A program made the translations under genes and the position numbers. The notes beneath the pieces were generated by a model. The model searched no databases, was not told the DNA's origin, and worked only from the letters and a program-made list of their open reading frames with translations. Shown here in pieces: positions 1-7,815 of a DNA stretch of 64,000 nt (its first letter is position 1; each line of letters opens with the position of its first letter). The stretch is from NCBI RefSeq assembly GCF_010858045.1, contig NZ_JAAGVC010000005.1:229015-293014 (forward strand), read 5' to 3'. The stretch comes from Nocardia cyriacigeorgica. GTDB lineage: Bacteria > Actinomycetota > Actinomycetes > Mycobacteriales > Mycobacteriaceae.

Positions 1-23
1 TCTGTCCGTTGAGCTACGAGCGC
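1..23 (-). tRNA. 5' part of a tRNA, probably tRNA-Arg (partial)
   Basis: The reverse complement gives an acceptor strand GCGCTCG, then TA and a D-stem/loop GCTCAACGGACAGA, the usual tRNA 5' third. The remainder, including the anticodon, lies outside the window. The sequence resembles the actinobacterial tRNA-Arg that starts GCGCCCGTAGCTCAACGG, so Arg is my best guess from memory only. It lies downstream of tRNA-Tyr on the same strand. Confidence 0.7.
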
Positions 24-48
24 GAAGAATTACGCGGCAATGAATATG

Positions 49-131
49 TGGCAGCAGGAGGATTCGAACCTCCGATGGCGTAATGCACCTGATTTACAGT
101 CAGGCCCTTTCGTCCGCTCGGGCATACTGCC
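49..131 (-). tRNA. tRNA-Tyr (anticodon GTA)
   Basis: The bottom strand folds as a class II tRNA of 83 nt. The acceptor GGCAGTA pairs with TGCTGCC, followed by discriminator A. The anticodon stem-loop CTGACTGTAAATCAG carries GTA. A long variable arm follows, and the T-arm contains GGTTCGAATCC. The long variable arm is expected for bacterial tRNA-Tyr. CCA is not encoded beyond the terminal A. Confidence 0.95.
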
Positions 132-162
132 GCAATTTCTGCGCACCATTGATGTGCACACG

Positions 163-201
163 AAAAAAGGGCCATTCCTGGCTTTCGCCGTGGAATGACC
201 C
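163..201 (-). terminator. Strong intrinsic terminator reading leftward
   Basis: On the bottom strand a hairpin with arms GGGTCATTCC and GGAATGGCCC (one C-A mismatch) carries an inner GGC-GAAA-GCC stem, so it ends in a GAAA tetraloop. Six T residues follow directly. This is a textbook rho-independent terminator, which is rare in high-GC actinobacteria. It lies upstream of tRNA-Tyr, so it must end a transcript that comes from the right, most simply the 42-codon ORF at 225-353. Confidence 0.75.
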
Positions 202-224
202 CTGCCGGATCCGAAAAGGTCTGG

Positions 225-353
225 CTAGGGGCTGCTCCGGGCGCGAGCGAGGCCATCCGCGTACGGCATGGCTTCGGGCAGGACGAATGCGCCGCTCCGG
301 CGTGCGACGCCGAGCCGGCACATCTGCCGCTCGTGAATGCGCTGCACGTTCAT
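225..353 (-). CDS. Possible 42-aa protein in front of the terminator
   Basis: This short frame starts MNVQRIHERQMCRLG and ends LARARSSP. About 85% of its codons end in G or C, as in real genes here. A purine stretch (GAAAGG) lies about 8-13 nt upstream of the ATG. A CATAAT box at 423-428 on the same strand could be its -10 element. The intrinsic terminator at 163-201 follows 24 nt after the stop. Promoter, ORF and terminator in the right order make a plausible small gene, but the product matches nothing I know, and it could instead be a chance ORF inside a small RNA. It has one cysteine and no membrane segment. Confidence 0.45.
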   Translation of the reverse strand: MNVQRIHERQMCRLGVARRSGAFVLPEAMPYADGLARARSSP

Positions 354-820
354 GGTTCCGGCCTTTCGCCTGTCGTGTTGGTACCGGGGGAGTTTCGATG
401 ACGGCTACAACGGTAGCACCCGAATTATGTTCCAGAAAAGAGTTTTTCGGCGGCGAGTATTTCTTTGTCCGCGCGCCGGACTGTCGACCGGCGCTTTCGG
501 CCCGGCGCTGTCGGGCGCGCCATCTCGGCCCGGTTCCGGTGGATGTAGGACAACGAGCGCAGCCACGTGCACCCGACGCCGCACGGCGATCGTGCGGTGG
601 CGAGGCCGGCCGCGGCCGCTGCGGTCTGCGTAGCCGACGTGATGTCCTGACGCGTGTGGGCCGGTGCACCGCCGGCCCCGGTGCACGAGACGGACATCAC
701 GGCGCGCGGTGACCTGCGCGGGATGTGAAATCATGGTGAGCAACCAGCCCGCAAGCCGAGCGAAACGGGCAAATCGGGCATGATTGACGCCATGAGTCTT
801 ACTGCCGATCGGAGCGCACC
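354..820. other. Non-coding stretch between the small ORF and terC
   Basis: No frame here looks like a gene: the long frames on both strands are arginine/proline-rich shadows without recognisable domains. It contains the candidate CATAAT box at 423-428 (bottom strand) and the nested hairpin at 638-701. The last 120 bases should hold the terC promoter and leader, but I see no convincing -35/-10 pair and no match to the yybP-ykoY manganese riboswitch core. Confidence 0.6.
638..701. repeat. Nested inverted repeats upstream of terC
   Basis: The outer arms CGTGATGTCC (638-647) and GGACATCACG (692-701) are perfect complements. Inside them, GTGCACC (664-670) pairs with GGTGCAC (680-686) around a 9-nt loop. 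The element ends 119 bases before terC, so it could be a structured leader, an operator or part of a small RNA. Function unknown. Confidence 0.55.
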
Positions 821-1807
821 ATGCAGGTGACCGCGCTGGAATGGGGGATCACCGTCGCGGTGATCCTCGGTTTGTTCGTCTTCGACTTCTTCGCCCACGT
901 ACGCACACCGCACGAACCGACCTTCCGTGAGTCCGGCTTCTGGTCGGCGGTCTACATCGGCCTCGCACTGGCCTTCGGTGGTTTCATCGCCTGGAAGTGG
1001 GGCGGGACCTACGCCGGGGAGTACTACGCGGGCTTCGTCACCGAGAAGGCGCTCTCGGTGGACAACCTGTTCGTGTTCTTGATCATCATGTCCACCTTCG
1101 CGGTGCCACGGATCTACCAGCAGAAGGTGCTGCTCATCGGCATCGTGGTGGCCTTGGTCATGCGCGGTGTGTTCATCGCCGTCGGCGCGGCCGCGATCAG
1201 CGCGTTCAGTTGGGTGTTCTACCTGTTCGGCCTGTTCCTGGTCTACACCGCGGTCAAGCTGCTGCGCGAGAGCGGACACGAGGTCGAGGAGGAGCAGAAA
1301 CGCGACAGTCGCATCGTCGCGCTGACCAAGAAGCTGGTGCCGACCACCGACGAATACGACGGCGACAAGCTGCTCACCAAGATCAACGGCCGGCGCGCGG
1401 TCACCCCGATGCTGCTGGCGCTGCTGGCGATCGGCTTCGCCGACCTGCTGTTCGCGCTTGACTCCATCCCCGCCATCTACGGCCTCACCGAACAGCCCTA
1501 CATCGTGTTCGTGGCGAACGCCTTCGCGCTGATGGGCCTGCGTCAGCTGTACTTCCTGATCGGCGGCCTGCTCGACCGGCTGGTGTACCTGTCCTACGGG
1601 CTGTCGGCCATCCTGGCCTTCATCGGTGTGAAGCTGGTGCTGCACGCCCTGCACGAGAACACGCTGCCGTTCATCAACGGCGGTGAGCACGTGTCGGTGC
1701 CGGAGATCTCCACCGCGTTCTCGCTGTCGGTCATCATCGGCATCCTGGTGGTGGCGACGGTGGCGAGCCTGCTGCGCACCAAGCAGACCAAACAGGCGGC
1801 AAAGTAG
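821..1807 (+). CDS. TerC/Alx family integral membrane protein
   Basis: A 328-aa protein with about eight hydrophobic segments. The family signatures are present: acidic residues in membrane helices (FDFFAH near residue 20, EKALSVDNLFVF near 75, DLLFALDSIPAIYG near 212) and a charged cytoplasmic loop around 150-190. TerC/Alx proteins are linked to tellurite resistance in name and, in characterised members, to export of manganese and metal loading of exported proteins. The ATG at 821 has GGAG about 10 nt upstream. It is transcribed alone and ends at a bidirectional terminator. The substrate cannot be told from sequence. Confidence 0.93.
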   Translation: MQVTALEWGITVAVILGLFVFDFFAHVRTPHEPTFRESGFWSAVYIGLALAFGGFIAWKWGGTYAGEYYAGFVTEKALSVDNLFVFLIIMSTFAVPRIYQQKVLLIGIVVALVMRGVFIAVGAAAISAFSWVFYLFGLFLVYTAVKLLRESGHEVEEEQKRDSRIVALTKKLVPTTDEYDGDKLLTKINGRRAVTPMLLALLAIGFADLLFALDSIPAIYGLTEQPYIVFVANAFALMGLRQLYFLIGGLLDRLVYLSYGLSAILAFIGVKLVLHALHENTLPFINGGEHVSVPEISTAFSLSVIIGILVVATVASLLRTKQTKQAAK

Positions 1808-1814
1808 TGGCAAC

Positions 1815-1852
1815 CCGGTGGTGCCGGTCGGTTTCCCGGCCGGCACCACCGG
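1815..1852. terminator. Bidirectional hairpin between terC and the YciI gene
   Basis: Perfect 13-bp arms CCGGTGGTGCCGG (1815-1827) and CCGGCACCACCGG (1840-1852) with a 12-nt loop lie between two convergent genes. There is no T-run, as is common in actinobacteria. Confidence 0.75.
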
Positions 1853-1855
1853 TGC

Positions 1856-2143
1856 TCATACCTGGCTCATGGCTCCGAAGATGGGCAGCCATTCATTGAC
1901 CCTGACCTCGGTGATCAGGTTCTTGCGAGCGAACGGATCCTCGGCCAGCAGGGTGCGCAGCGCGGTCTCGTCGACGGCCCGGAACACCAGCAGGGCGCCC
2001 GAACCGTCCGGATACGGCCCGCTGGTCAGCAGCGTGCCTTCGGCCAGCCGATCGGCCAGCCAGCCGCGATGCTCGGGACGATGCTCGTCGCGCCCGGGCA
2101 CGGTCTCGGCGGTGTAGGTGTAGTGGACGGCGAACAGCGGCAC
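1856..2143 (-). CDS. YciI-like protein
   Basis: A 95-aa ferredoxin-fold protein of the YciI/YCII family. Typical features are a start MPLFAVHYTY, a central GTLLTSGPYPDGSGALLVF strand and a C-terminal DPFARKNLITEVRVNEW segment that holds the conserved DPF motif. The role of most family members is unknown; a few act as small dehalogenase- or lactonase-like enzymes. The start is GTG. The gene sits 37 bases downstream of argA on the same strand and may be cotranscribed with it. Confidence 0.85.
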   Translation of the reverse strand: MPLFAVHYTYTAETVPGRDEHRPEHRGWLADRLAEGTLLTSGPYPDGSGALLVFRAVDETALRTLLAEDPFARKNLITEVRVNEWLPIFGAMSQV

Positions 2144-2180
2144 GTCGGATCGCTTTCTGTCGAAGGTGGGCGGGAGCCGC

Positions 2181-2795
2181 TCAGAGCGTGAGCAGCATCC
2201 GGGTGTTGCCGAGGGTGTTCGGCTTGACGTAGCTCAGGTCGAGGAATTCGGCGACGCCGGTGTCGTAGGACCGGCACATCTCGGCGTACACCTCGGCGGT
2301 CACGGGCGTGCCGTCGATCTCGACGAATCCGTGCCGGGAGAAGAACTCCACCTCGAAGGTCAGCACGAACAGCCGGCTCAGTTCCAGCTCCCTGGCCACA
2401 TCGATCAGCCTGCGCACGATGAGCTTGCCCACACCCTGGCCCTTCACATCCGGGTGCACCGCCACCGTGCGAACCTCACCCAGATCGGCCCACAACACAT
2501 GCAGCGCGCCGCAACCGACCAACCGGCCGTCCTGCTCGGCAACCCAGAATTCCTGCACGGCCTCGTAGAGGTTGACCAGATTCTTTTCCAGCAGGATCCG
2601 GCCCGAATAGACGTCAACCAGGGCTTTGATCGCGGGAACGTCCGAGGTTCGGGCACGTCGCACCGTCGGGGCACGATCATGCGCGCCTGCCGATGCGGTG
2701 GCGGGCGCGCCGGACGGCGCCGCGCCTGCGGGATCGGCGGGCACCGCGGCGGGTGCGTCGCTGGTCGAACCACTCAGTGGTCCCCGTGAGGTCAT
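2181..2795 (-). CDS. argA: Amino-acid N-acetyltransferase (GNAT type)
   Basis: A 204-aa protein: about 45 Ala/Pro-rich residues, then one GNAT domain. VRTVAVHPDVKGQGVGKLIV is the acetyl-CoA motif, preceded by EFWVAEQDGRLVGCGALHVLW. It resembles the short, kinase-free ArgA of mycobacteria (Rv2747), which makes N-acetylglutamate, the first step of arginine synthesis. I chose the ATG at 2795; an in-frame upstream ATG at 2846 would add 17 residues that look like non-coding sequence. No clear ribosome site precedes the start, so the mRNA may be leaderless. It is divergent from pgsA, as in Mycobacterium. Confidence 0.88.
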   Translation of the reverse strand: MTSRGPLSGSTSDAPAAVPADPAGAAPSGAPATASAGAHDRAPTVRRARTSDVPAIKALVDVYSGRILLEKNLVNLYEAVQEFWVAEQDGRLVGCGALHVLWADLGEVRTVAVHPDVKGQGVGKLIVRRLIDVARELELSRLFVLTFEVEFFSRHGFVEIDGTPVTAEVYAEMCRSYDTGVAEFLDLSYVKPNTLGNTRMLLTL

Positions 2796-2905
2796 GGGGT
2801 GCACAGTAGTCGGCCCCGCTACCGATAGTCTGGAGATGTGCCGCACACCCAGTCGTACCGCTCAACGCATCGCGCCGGGCAGCGCGACTGGATCCAGAGG
2901 CGGCC

Positions 2906-3562
2906 ATGAGCGTGCAACCCGAGGAAATGGATCGCGGCTGGTCCGGTCCCGCGCCGCTGCGCCCGGGTCTGGTGCCACCGCCCGCCGAGCCCGCCGTTCC
3001 GCTGTTGAACATCGCGAACGTGCTGACCATGGCCAGGATCGCGCTGGTACCGCTGTTCGTGCTCGCGCTGTTCGCCGGCGGCGGTCACGACACCGGGTGG
3101 CGGATCACCGCGGCGGCGCTGTTCGGGCTCGCCGCGATCACCGATCGCTTCGACGGGCAACTGGCCCGCAAATACGGCCTGGTCACCGACTTCGGCAAAC
3201 TCGCCGACCCCATCGCCGACAAGGCGCTGATCGGTTCCGCGCTGATCGGGCTGTCGGTGCTGGGCGATCTGGCGTGGTGGATGACGATCGTCATCTGCGG
3301 CCGAGAGCTGGGCATCACGCTACTGCGGCTGGTGGTCGTGCGCCGCGGCGTCATCCCGGCCGGTCGCGGCGGCAAGCTGAAAACTCTGGTGCAGTCGCTG
3401 GCCATCGCGGTGCTGGTGCTGCCGCTGGCCGGTGGATTCGCCACCGCCGGGATGGCGCTGATGTGGCTGGCGCTGGTGCTGACGGTGGCCACCGGACTCG
3501 ATTACGTCGGCCAGGCGGCGCGCGTGTGGTTCGCCGGATCTCCCCGTCACCGCAACGGATGA
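2906..3562 (+). CDS. pgsA: CDP-diacylglycerol-glycerol-3-phosphate 3-phosphatidyltransferase
   Basis: A 218-aa membrane enzyme. It carries the complete CDP-alcohol phosphatidyltransferase motif DRFDGQLAR followed by GKLADPIAD (residues 80-105), with all catalytic aspartates present. Four or more hydrophobic helices follow a 35-residue proline-rich N-terminus. It would make phosphatidylglycerol phosphate. It is in the position of M. tuberculosis pgsA3, next to cinA and clgR, and its stop overlaps the next start (ATGA), so translation is coupled. A related inositol- or cardiolipin-type activity cannot be excluded by motif alone. Confidence 0.92.
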   Translation: MSVQPEEMDRGWSGPAPLRPGLVPPPAEPAVPLLNIANVLTMARIALVPLFVLALFAGGGHDTGWRITAAALFGLAAITDRFDGQLARKYGLVTDFGKLADPIADKALIGSALIGLSVLGDLAWWMTIVICGRELGITLLRLVVVRRGVIPAGRGGKLKTLVQSLAIAVLVLPLAGGFATAGMALMWLALVLTVATGLDYVGQAARVWFAGSPRHRNG

Positions 3563-4062
3563 GCGATCCGCTCACCGCGCAGGTGCCCGCCGCCGAACTC
3601 GTGTCCGCCCTGGCCGCGGCCGGCCAGACCGTCGCCACCGCCGAATCGTTGACCGCAGGCCTGCTCAGCGCCACCATCGCGGGGATTCCCGGTGCCAGCG
3701 CGGTACTGCGCGGCGGGCTGGTGGTCTATGCCACCGATCTCAAACACAGCCTGGCCGGAGTCGGCGCCGAGGTGCTCGACACCGAAGGCCCGGTGGCCGC
3801 GAGCACCGCCGAACAGCTCGCCGTCGGCGCCCGCACCCGCTGCGGCGCCGATTGGGGAGTGGGCCTGACCGGGGTCGCCGGGCCGGACCCGCAGGGCGGA
3901 TACCCGGTCGGCACGGTCTTCCTCGGACTGGCCGGTCCAGGGCACACCGAAGTGATGCGGTTGAAACTGTCCGGCGACCGGTGGAACATCAGACTGGGTG
4001 CGGCACGGACCGCGCTCGCCGAACTCCTGCGATGTGTGCGGGCTCCGGCGGCGGCGGACTGA
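3559..4062 (+). CDS. pncC: CinA-like nicotinamide-nucleotide amidase (PncC type)
   Basis: A 167-aa single-domain CinA C-terminal protein. Typical blocks are [22 protein letters not shown] (about residues 22-43), [13 protein letters not shown], and [24 protein letters not shown]. The family deamidates nicotinamide mononucleotide to nicotinate mononucleotide in NAD recycling. The N-terminal MoCF-like domain of long CinA proteins is absent, which is normal for this short class. The ATG at 3559 overlaps the pgsA stop by 4 bases. A longer frame runs in from upstream, but that part is antisense or shadow sequence. Confidence 0.9.
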   Translation: MSDPLTAQVPAAELVSALAAAGQTVATAESLTAGLLSATIAGIPGASAVLRGGLVVYATDLKHSLAGVGAEVLDTEGPVAASTAEQLAVGARTRCGADWGVGLTGVAGPDPQGGYPVGTVFLGLAGPGHTEVMRLKLSGDRWNIRLGAARTALAELLRCVRAPAAAD

Positions 4063-4171
4063 ATTCGCGGCGAGATCTCTCGCTCGGGAACCAACCGGAC
4101 GCACCTGGACGTTGTGCCAGAAAGCGGCGCATGCGCGCCGACGCCTGGAAACAGGGAGTGAGGAGACCGAG

Positions 4172-4618
4172 ATGACGCTGCTGCGAGAAGCGATCGGTGA
4201 CAGTCTGCGGCGTGCGCGTCTCGCCCAGCAGCGAACTCTGCGGGAGGTGTCCACATCCGCGCGGGTGAGCCTTGGCTACCTGTCGGAGGTCGAACGAGGC
4301 CGCAAAGAGGCCTCGAGCGAGCTGCTGGCCGCGATCTGCGAGGCCCTCGATGTTCCGTTGTCGCGAGTGCTGTGGGACGTGAGCACGATCATGGCCGGGG
4401 TGGACGACGTGCGCGAGCCCGCCGTCGCGGTGCCGGCGGGCGCTGACGCGGCCGAGGCCCCGGCCGCCGCGGAGGAAGCCGAGGCCGCACCCGCCGAACC
4501 CGCCACCGCCACGATGTCGGTGGCCGGCCCCGAGGTACGCCCGCATATCGACGGCGACACCAGGATCGTCATCCCCGCGCCGCGTTCGGACACCCTGGTT
4601 CTGGTGAAGAGCGCGTGA
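4172..4618 (+). CDS. clgR: ClgR-type XRE transcriptional regulator
   Basis: A 148-aa DNA-binding protein. The Cro/CI helix-turn-helix spans about residues 8-65, with the diagnostic stretch [29 protein letters not shown]. An Ala/Glu-rich linker follows and the tail ends VLVKSA. ClgR activates clp protease genes and, in mycobacteria, the pspA operon after envelope damage. Here it stands directly ahead of pspA-pspM, as Rv2745c-Rv2744c-Rv2743c do. The ATG at 4172 has GAGGAG 7-8 nt upstream. In relatives the C-terminus is a degradation signal for ClpP; whether this hydrophobic-Ala end serves so is inference. Confidence 0.92.
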   Translation: MTLLREAIGDSLRRARLAQQRTLREVSTSARVSLGYLSEVERGRKEASSELLAAICEALDVPLSRVLWDVSTIMAGVDDVREPAVAVPAGADAAEAPAAAEEAEAAPAEPATATMSVAGPEVRPHIDGDTRIVIPAPRSDTLVLVKSA

Positions 4619-4834
4619 GCCCCGAATCGGCGGTGTGCCGTGGCAACGCTGCGGGCCACCGGCAAAAGCGGATAGATTCGTCATAGGCGGCGGAAGCAGA
4701 CCGTGTCCGACCCTACTCGCGGGGTTGGCCCGGTCCAGGCGCCACGTAGTGGAGGATAGGCACATATCGGGTGCGTGACGGTCGCGCACTGGAGTCGCGC
4801 ACAGCGGCGCAGCAGATGGAGGCGGGATCAATCG

Positions 4835-5668
4835 ATGGCTAATCCGTTCGTCAAGGCCTGGAAGTACATGATGGCCCTCTTCGATTCCAAGATCGAAGAG
4901 CACGCGGATCCGAAGGTCCAGATTCAGCAGGCTATCGAGGAAGCGCAACGCCAGCATCAGGCCCTCTCGCAGCAGGCCGCGTCGGTCATCGGCAACCAGC
5001 GCCAGCTGGAGATGAAGCTGAACCGTCAGCTGGACGAGGTCGAGAAGCTCAACGCGAACGCCCGTCAGGCCGTCACCCTGGCCGATCAGGCGACCGCCGC
5101 GGGCGATACCGAGAAGGCGATCCAGTACACCAACGCGGCCGAGGCCTTCGCCGCGCAGCTGGTCACCGCCGAGCAGTCGGTGGAAGACCTGAAGGTGCTC
5201 CACGATCAGTCGTTGCAGGCCGCCGCGCAGGCCAAGAAGGCGGTCGAGCAGAACGCCATGCTGCTGCAGCAGAAGGTCGCCGAGCGCACCAAGCTGCTCA
5301 GCCAGCTCGAGCAGGCGAAGATGCAGGAGCAGGTCAGCGCCTCGCTGCAGCAGATGGACTCCACCCTCTCGGCCCCCGGCTCCACGCCGAGCCTGGACGC
5401 GGTGCGCGAGAAGATCGAACGCCGCTATGCCACCGCGCTCGGCTCGGCCGAACTCGCCCAGAACTCGGTGCAGGGCCGGATGCTCGAAGTGCAGCAGGCC
5501 AGCATTCAGATGGCCGGGCACAGCAAGCTCGAGCAGATCCGCGCCTCCATGCGCGGGGATGCGCTGCCCTCCGGCGGTGCCGCACCGGCGATCAACCCGG
5601 CGCAGGCGCAGGCCGATCCGGCGCAGCCGCAGCCGCAGATGAACAAGGGCCAGACCGCGCAGCAGTAG
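4835..5668 (+). CDS. pspA: Phage shock protein A (35-kDa antigen homologue)
   Basis: A 277-aa, almost wholly helical coiled-coil protein of the PspA/IM30/Vipp1 (ESCRT-III-like) family. It starts [36 protein letters not shown], the classic N-terminal amphipathic helix, and ends in a Pro/Gln-rich tail from residue 250. PspA binds and stabilises stressed inner membrane. The ATG at 4835 has GGAGG 12 nt upstream; the open frame begins earlier but without family sequence. It is the second gene of the clgR-pspA-pspM envelope-stress unit, with a 216-base gap after clgR that could hold its own promoter. Confidence 0.95.
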   Translation: MANPFVKAWKYMMALFDSKIEEHADPKVQIQQAIEEAQRQHQALSQQAASVIGNQRQLEMKLNRQLDEVEKLNANARQAVTLADQATAAGDTEKAIQYTNAAEAFAAQLVTAEQSVEDLKVLHDQSLQAAAQAKKAVEQNAMLLQQKVAERTKLLSQLEQAKMQEQVSASLQQMDSTLSAPGSTPSLDAVREKIERRYATALGSAELAQNSVQGRMLEVQQASIQMAGHSKLEQIRASMRGDALPSGGAAPAINPAQAQADPAQPQPQMNKGQTAQQ

Positions 5669-5791
5669 CGGCGAGGAAACAACCATGGTGGCGAGCGTGC
5701 GGGCGTCCGGTAGACCGATCGGCGCCCGCACCCGCCCCGAACGCCGACCGTCCGGCGGGGCGGTCGTAGTGGTGTCGGCGGAAGGATTGAC

Positions 5792-6664
5792 ATGAGCCGC
5801 AACGGTTCCCGCGGCCGCGTCGACGGCATGAACATCTTCGGATCACCGGCCTTCGGAACCGGGCAGACCAACCTGCCCGACACCTTGCGCGATGTGGGCG
5901 AGCACGCACTCGTGGCCGTGCGCCGCTGGGCGGATCCGCGTGAACGCGAACTACGCAAGCGCCGCCGGGCCCGCAGGCGCAGCATGCAATTGGGCACCGT
6001 TTCTGGTCTCACCACGGTGGGAACCGTTGGGCTGGTCATCATTTCGGCCCCCGCCTGGGCCGTGGTGGTCGTCGGCGGCGGCGCGGTGGCCTTGGTGACG
6101 GGCACCGCGCTCAGTGCGCGCCGCTATCTGCGGCTGCGCGGAAAACCGCTGCCGCAGGCGGCCTTCATCGCGCGTAAGGCGCCGGGCGTGCGTTCGGCGG
6201 CGCGGGCCCCGATCGTCGCTTTGGTCCGAGCCGAGCGGGCCATGCACGATCTCGGTGCCCAGATCGCGCGATCGCGCCGGCTGCCGCCCGACGAACTCGA
6301 CGACCTGCTCGATACCGCTCGCTCCGGCGCGGCCGCCCTGCACGCGCTGGCCGCCGACATCGTCGCCATGGAACGCGCCGCGGCCACCGTCGGCCGCACC
6401 AACCCGCAGGCGGGCGCCTCGCTCACGGCCACTGTCGGCGCGGCGGTGCAGCGGCTGGAATCCGGTGTCGCCGAATACGAACAACTCGTCGCCGCCGCCG
6501 GTCGCGTACTCGCGGTGCCCGACAGCACCGTTGTCGCCTACCAGTTCAACGGCATCGTCGCCGAACTCCAGCACGCCGCCGACCGCCTCGACGGCTGGGC
6601 TCAGGCCCTCACCGAAATCGCCGACAAGCAGGCGCCCGCACCCCTGCCGCCGCACGGCGGTTAG
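5792..6664 (+). CDS. pspM: Phage-shock envelope-stress membrane protein PspM
   Basis: A 290-aa protein in the position of Rv2743c. It has a basic stretch (RERELRKRRRARRR, about 50-63), then two adjacent transmembrane helices (about 68-108), then a long helical cytoplasmic domain. In mycobacteria PspM anchors the PspA response to the membrane together with PspN (Rv2742c). No PspN-like gene follows here: the next gene is on the opposite strand and its stop overlaps the pspM stop by 4 bases. Confidence 0.85.
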   Translation: MSRNGSRGRVDGMNIFGSPAFGTGQTNLPDTLRDVGEHALVAVRRWADPRERELRKRRRARRRSMQLGTVSGLTTVGTVGLVIISAPAWAVVVVGGGAVALVTGTALSARRYLRLRGKPLPQAAFIARKAPGVRSAARAPIVALVRAERAMHDLGAQIARSRRLPPDELDDLLDTARSGAAALHALAADIVAMERAAATVGRTNPQAGASLTATVGAAVQRLESGVAEYEQLVAAAGRVLAVPDSTVVAYQFNGIVAELQHAADRLDGWAQALTEIADKQAPAPLPPHGG

Positions 6665-7659
6665 CCGCCGAGCAACTCCCGCAGCCGCGCCAGTGACTGT
6701 GCGGTGGGTTCGGCGCCGTCCACCCGCAACGCCCAGTCGAATTCCGCGGTCGACCATCGGTGCACGCTGCCGGCCCAGCCCAGCTCCCACGGTTCGGCCG
6801 AACGCGGACGCCGCGCGAGCATCGACCAGAACGGCGGACGGCCGAGCGAAGCGGTGAACGCACCGGTCGCTTCGTCGAATTCGTGAACGGTCTCGATATC
6901 GAGCGGCACATCTACCTGAATCGAGAGTGGCTCCGGGGTGACGGTACGGGCGAACCACTCTCGGTGCTGTCGCTGCCGTTCCAGGGCGCGCTCCCGCATC
7001 CGGCGCTGTTCATCGGCCCGCGTGCGTACCGGTCCGGGCCAGCTGAACACGTCATCGTCGATCGGCGCACCAACGCTCAGCTCGATCCATTCGTCACTGA
7101 CCAGCCCGGCGTCGTCATTGCGCTGTTGCAGCACGAGTCCGGTTTCCTGATCGACCACCAGCTGTATCGGGAACGGTTTGTGCGGTGGCGGGCCGAGTTC
7201 CACCGCCCAGGCCGGACGGCCGAGGAAGACGGTCGTGGTGATGGGGCCGGTCGGGCGGGTGAAATCGTCGCCCACGAAATCGTTTGCGCTGCGCCGTACC
7301 ACCAGCCGCACGGCGCTGCCGATGAACCGGACCGCCGACGCGTCATCCTCGAGCGGCGGTTCGCCCGGAGTGTCGAACCGCCACGAGCGCACCCCATCGC
7401 TGAGGACCAGCGGGTGTCCGTCCTGGTTCTCGACGCGAATGCGCGCACCATGGCGCCAGACCCGCCAGAGGGTGCGATCCGGGCCGGTCGCGCCGACGAA
7501 CGTCGGCCTCTGCTGTCCGGCGAAGCTCACCCATCCGGCGCCGCCGGGTGCGGGGTCCGCGCTGGCGATGACTCCGTGGATCGGTGGCTCGGTGCCGGCT
7601 TCGCGCACCATCGCGTCGAGGACGCGGGCCCAGGACGGATGCTGGGGATCGTCGGTCAT
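6661..7659 (-). CDS. Uncharacterised 332-aa actinobacterial protein
   Basis: I do not recognise a named domain. The protein is cytoplasmic by appearance (no signal peptide or membrane helix). It has beta-rich blocks such as LWRVWRHGARIRVENQDG, SWRFDTPGEPPLEDD and PFPIQLVVDQETGLVLQQRND, then SVGAPIDDDVFSWPGP and a C-terminal half with conserved tryptophans. The blocks recall the MucB/LolA-like fold found in other nocardial proteins, which is only an impression. The ATG at 7659 has GAGGAG a few nt upstream; the open frame extends a further 50 codons without such a site. It is tail-to-tail with pspM. Confidence 0.75.
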   Translation of the reverse strand: MTDDPQHPSWARVLDAMVREAGTEPPIHGVIASADPAPGGAGWVSFAGQQRPTFVGATGPDRTLWRVWRHGARIRVENQDGHPLVLSDGVRSWRFDTPGEPPLEDDASAVRFIGSAVRLVVRRSANDFVGDDFTRPTGPITTTVFLGRPAWAVELGPPPHKPFPIQLVVDQETGLVLQQRNDDAGLVSDEWIELSVGAPIDDDVFSWPGPVRTRADEQRRMRERALERQRQHREWFARTVTPEPLSIQVDVPLDIETVHEFDEATGAFTASLGRPPFWSMLARRPRSAEPWELGWAGSVHRWSTAEFDWALRVDGAEPTAQSLARLRELLGG

Positions 7660-7815
7660 CGCGGGCTCCTCGCTCGGTTCCGGCCCCATCAGAGCCCGCG
7701 CCCGCGGCCGAGAGCAAGACGACGCGCGGAGTACGGCTCGATCGCTTCCGGTGTTCGCGGTGGCGAGCCGAAGGCGGTGGGGCGCCGGCGCGGCCCCACC
7801 GATGATCATCGGCGC

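Noticed and set aside
385..440. Possible yybP-ykoY manganese riboswitch before terC (a GGGGGAG stretch followed by CGATGACGG)
   Set aside because: The conserved core loops and stems are not present in order, it is 400 bases from terC, and the similarity is only a short GC-rich run.
83..712. Long plus-strand frame of 209 codons across tRNA-Tyr and the hairpin region
   Set aside because: It overlaps a certain tRNA, is very rich in Arg/Ala/Ser/Gly and has no domain. It is a high-GC shadow frame.
731..1849. 372-codon minus-strand frame opposite terC
   Set aside because: It is the exact antisense of a well-supported membrane protein, very rich in Gln, Asp, Arg and His; typical shadow.
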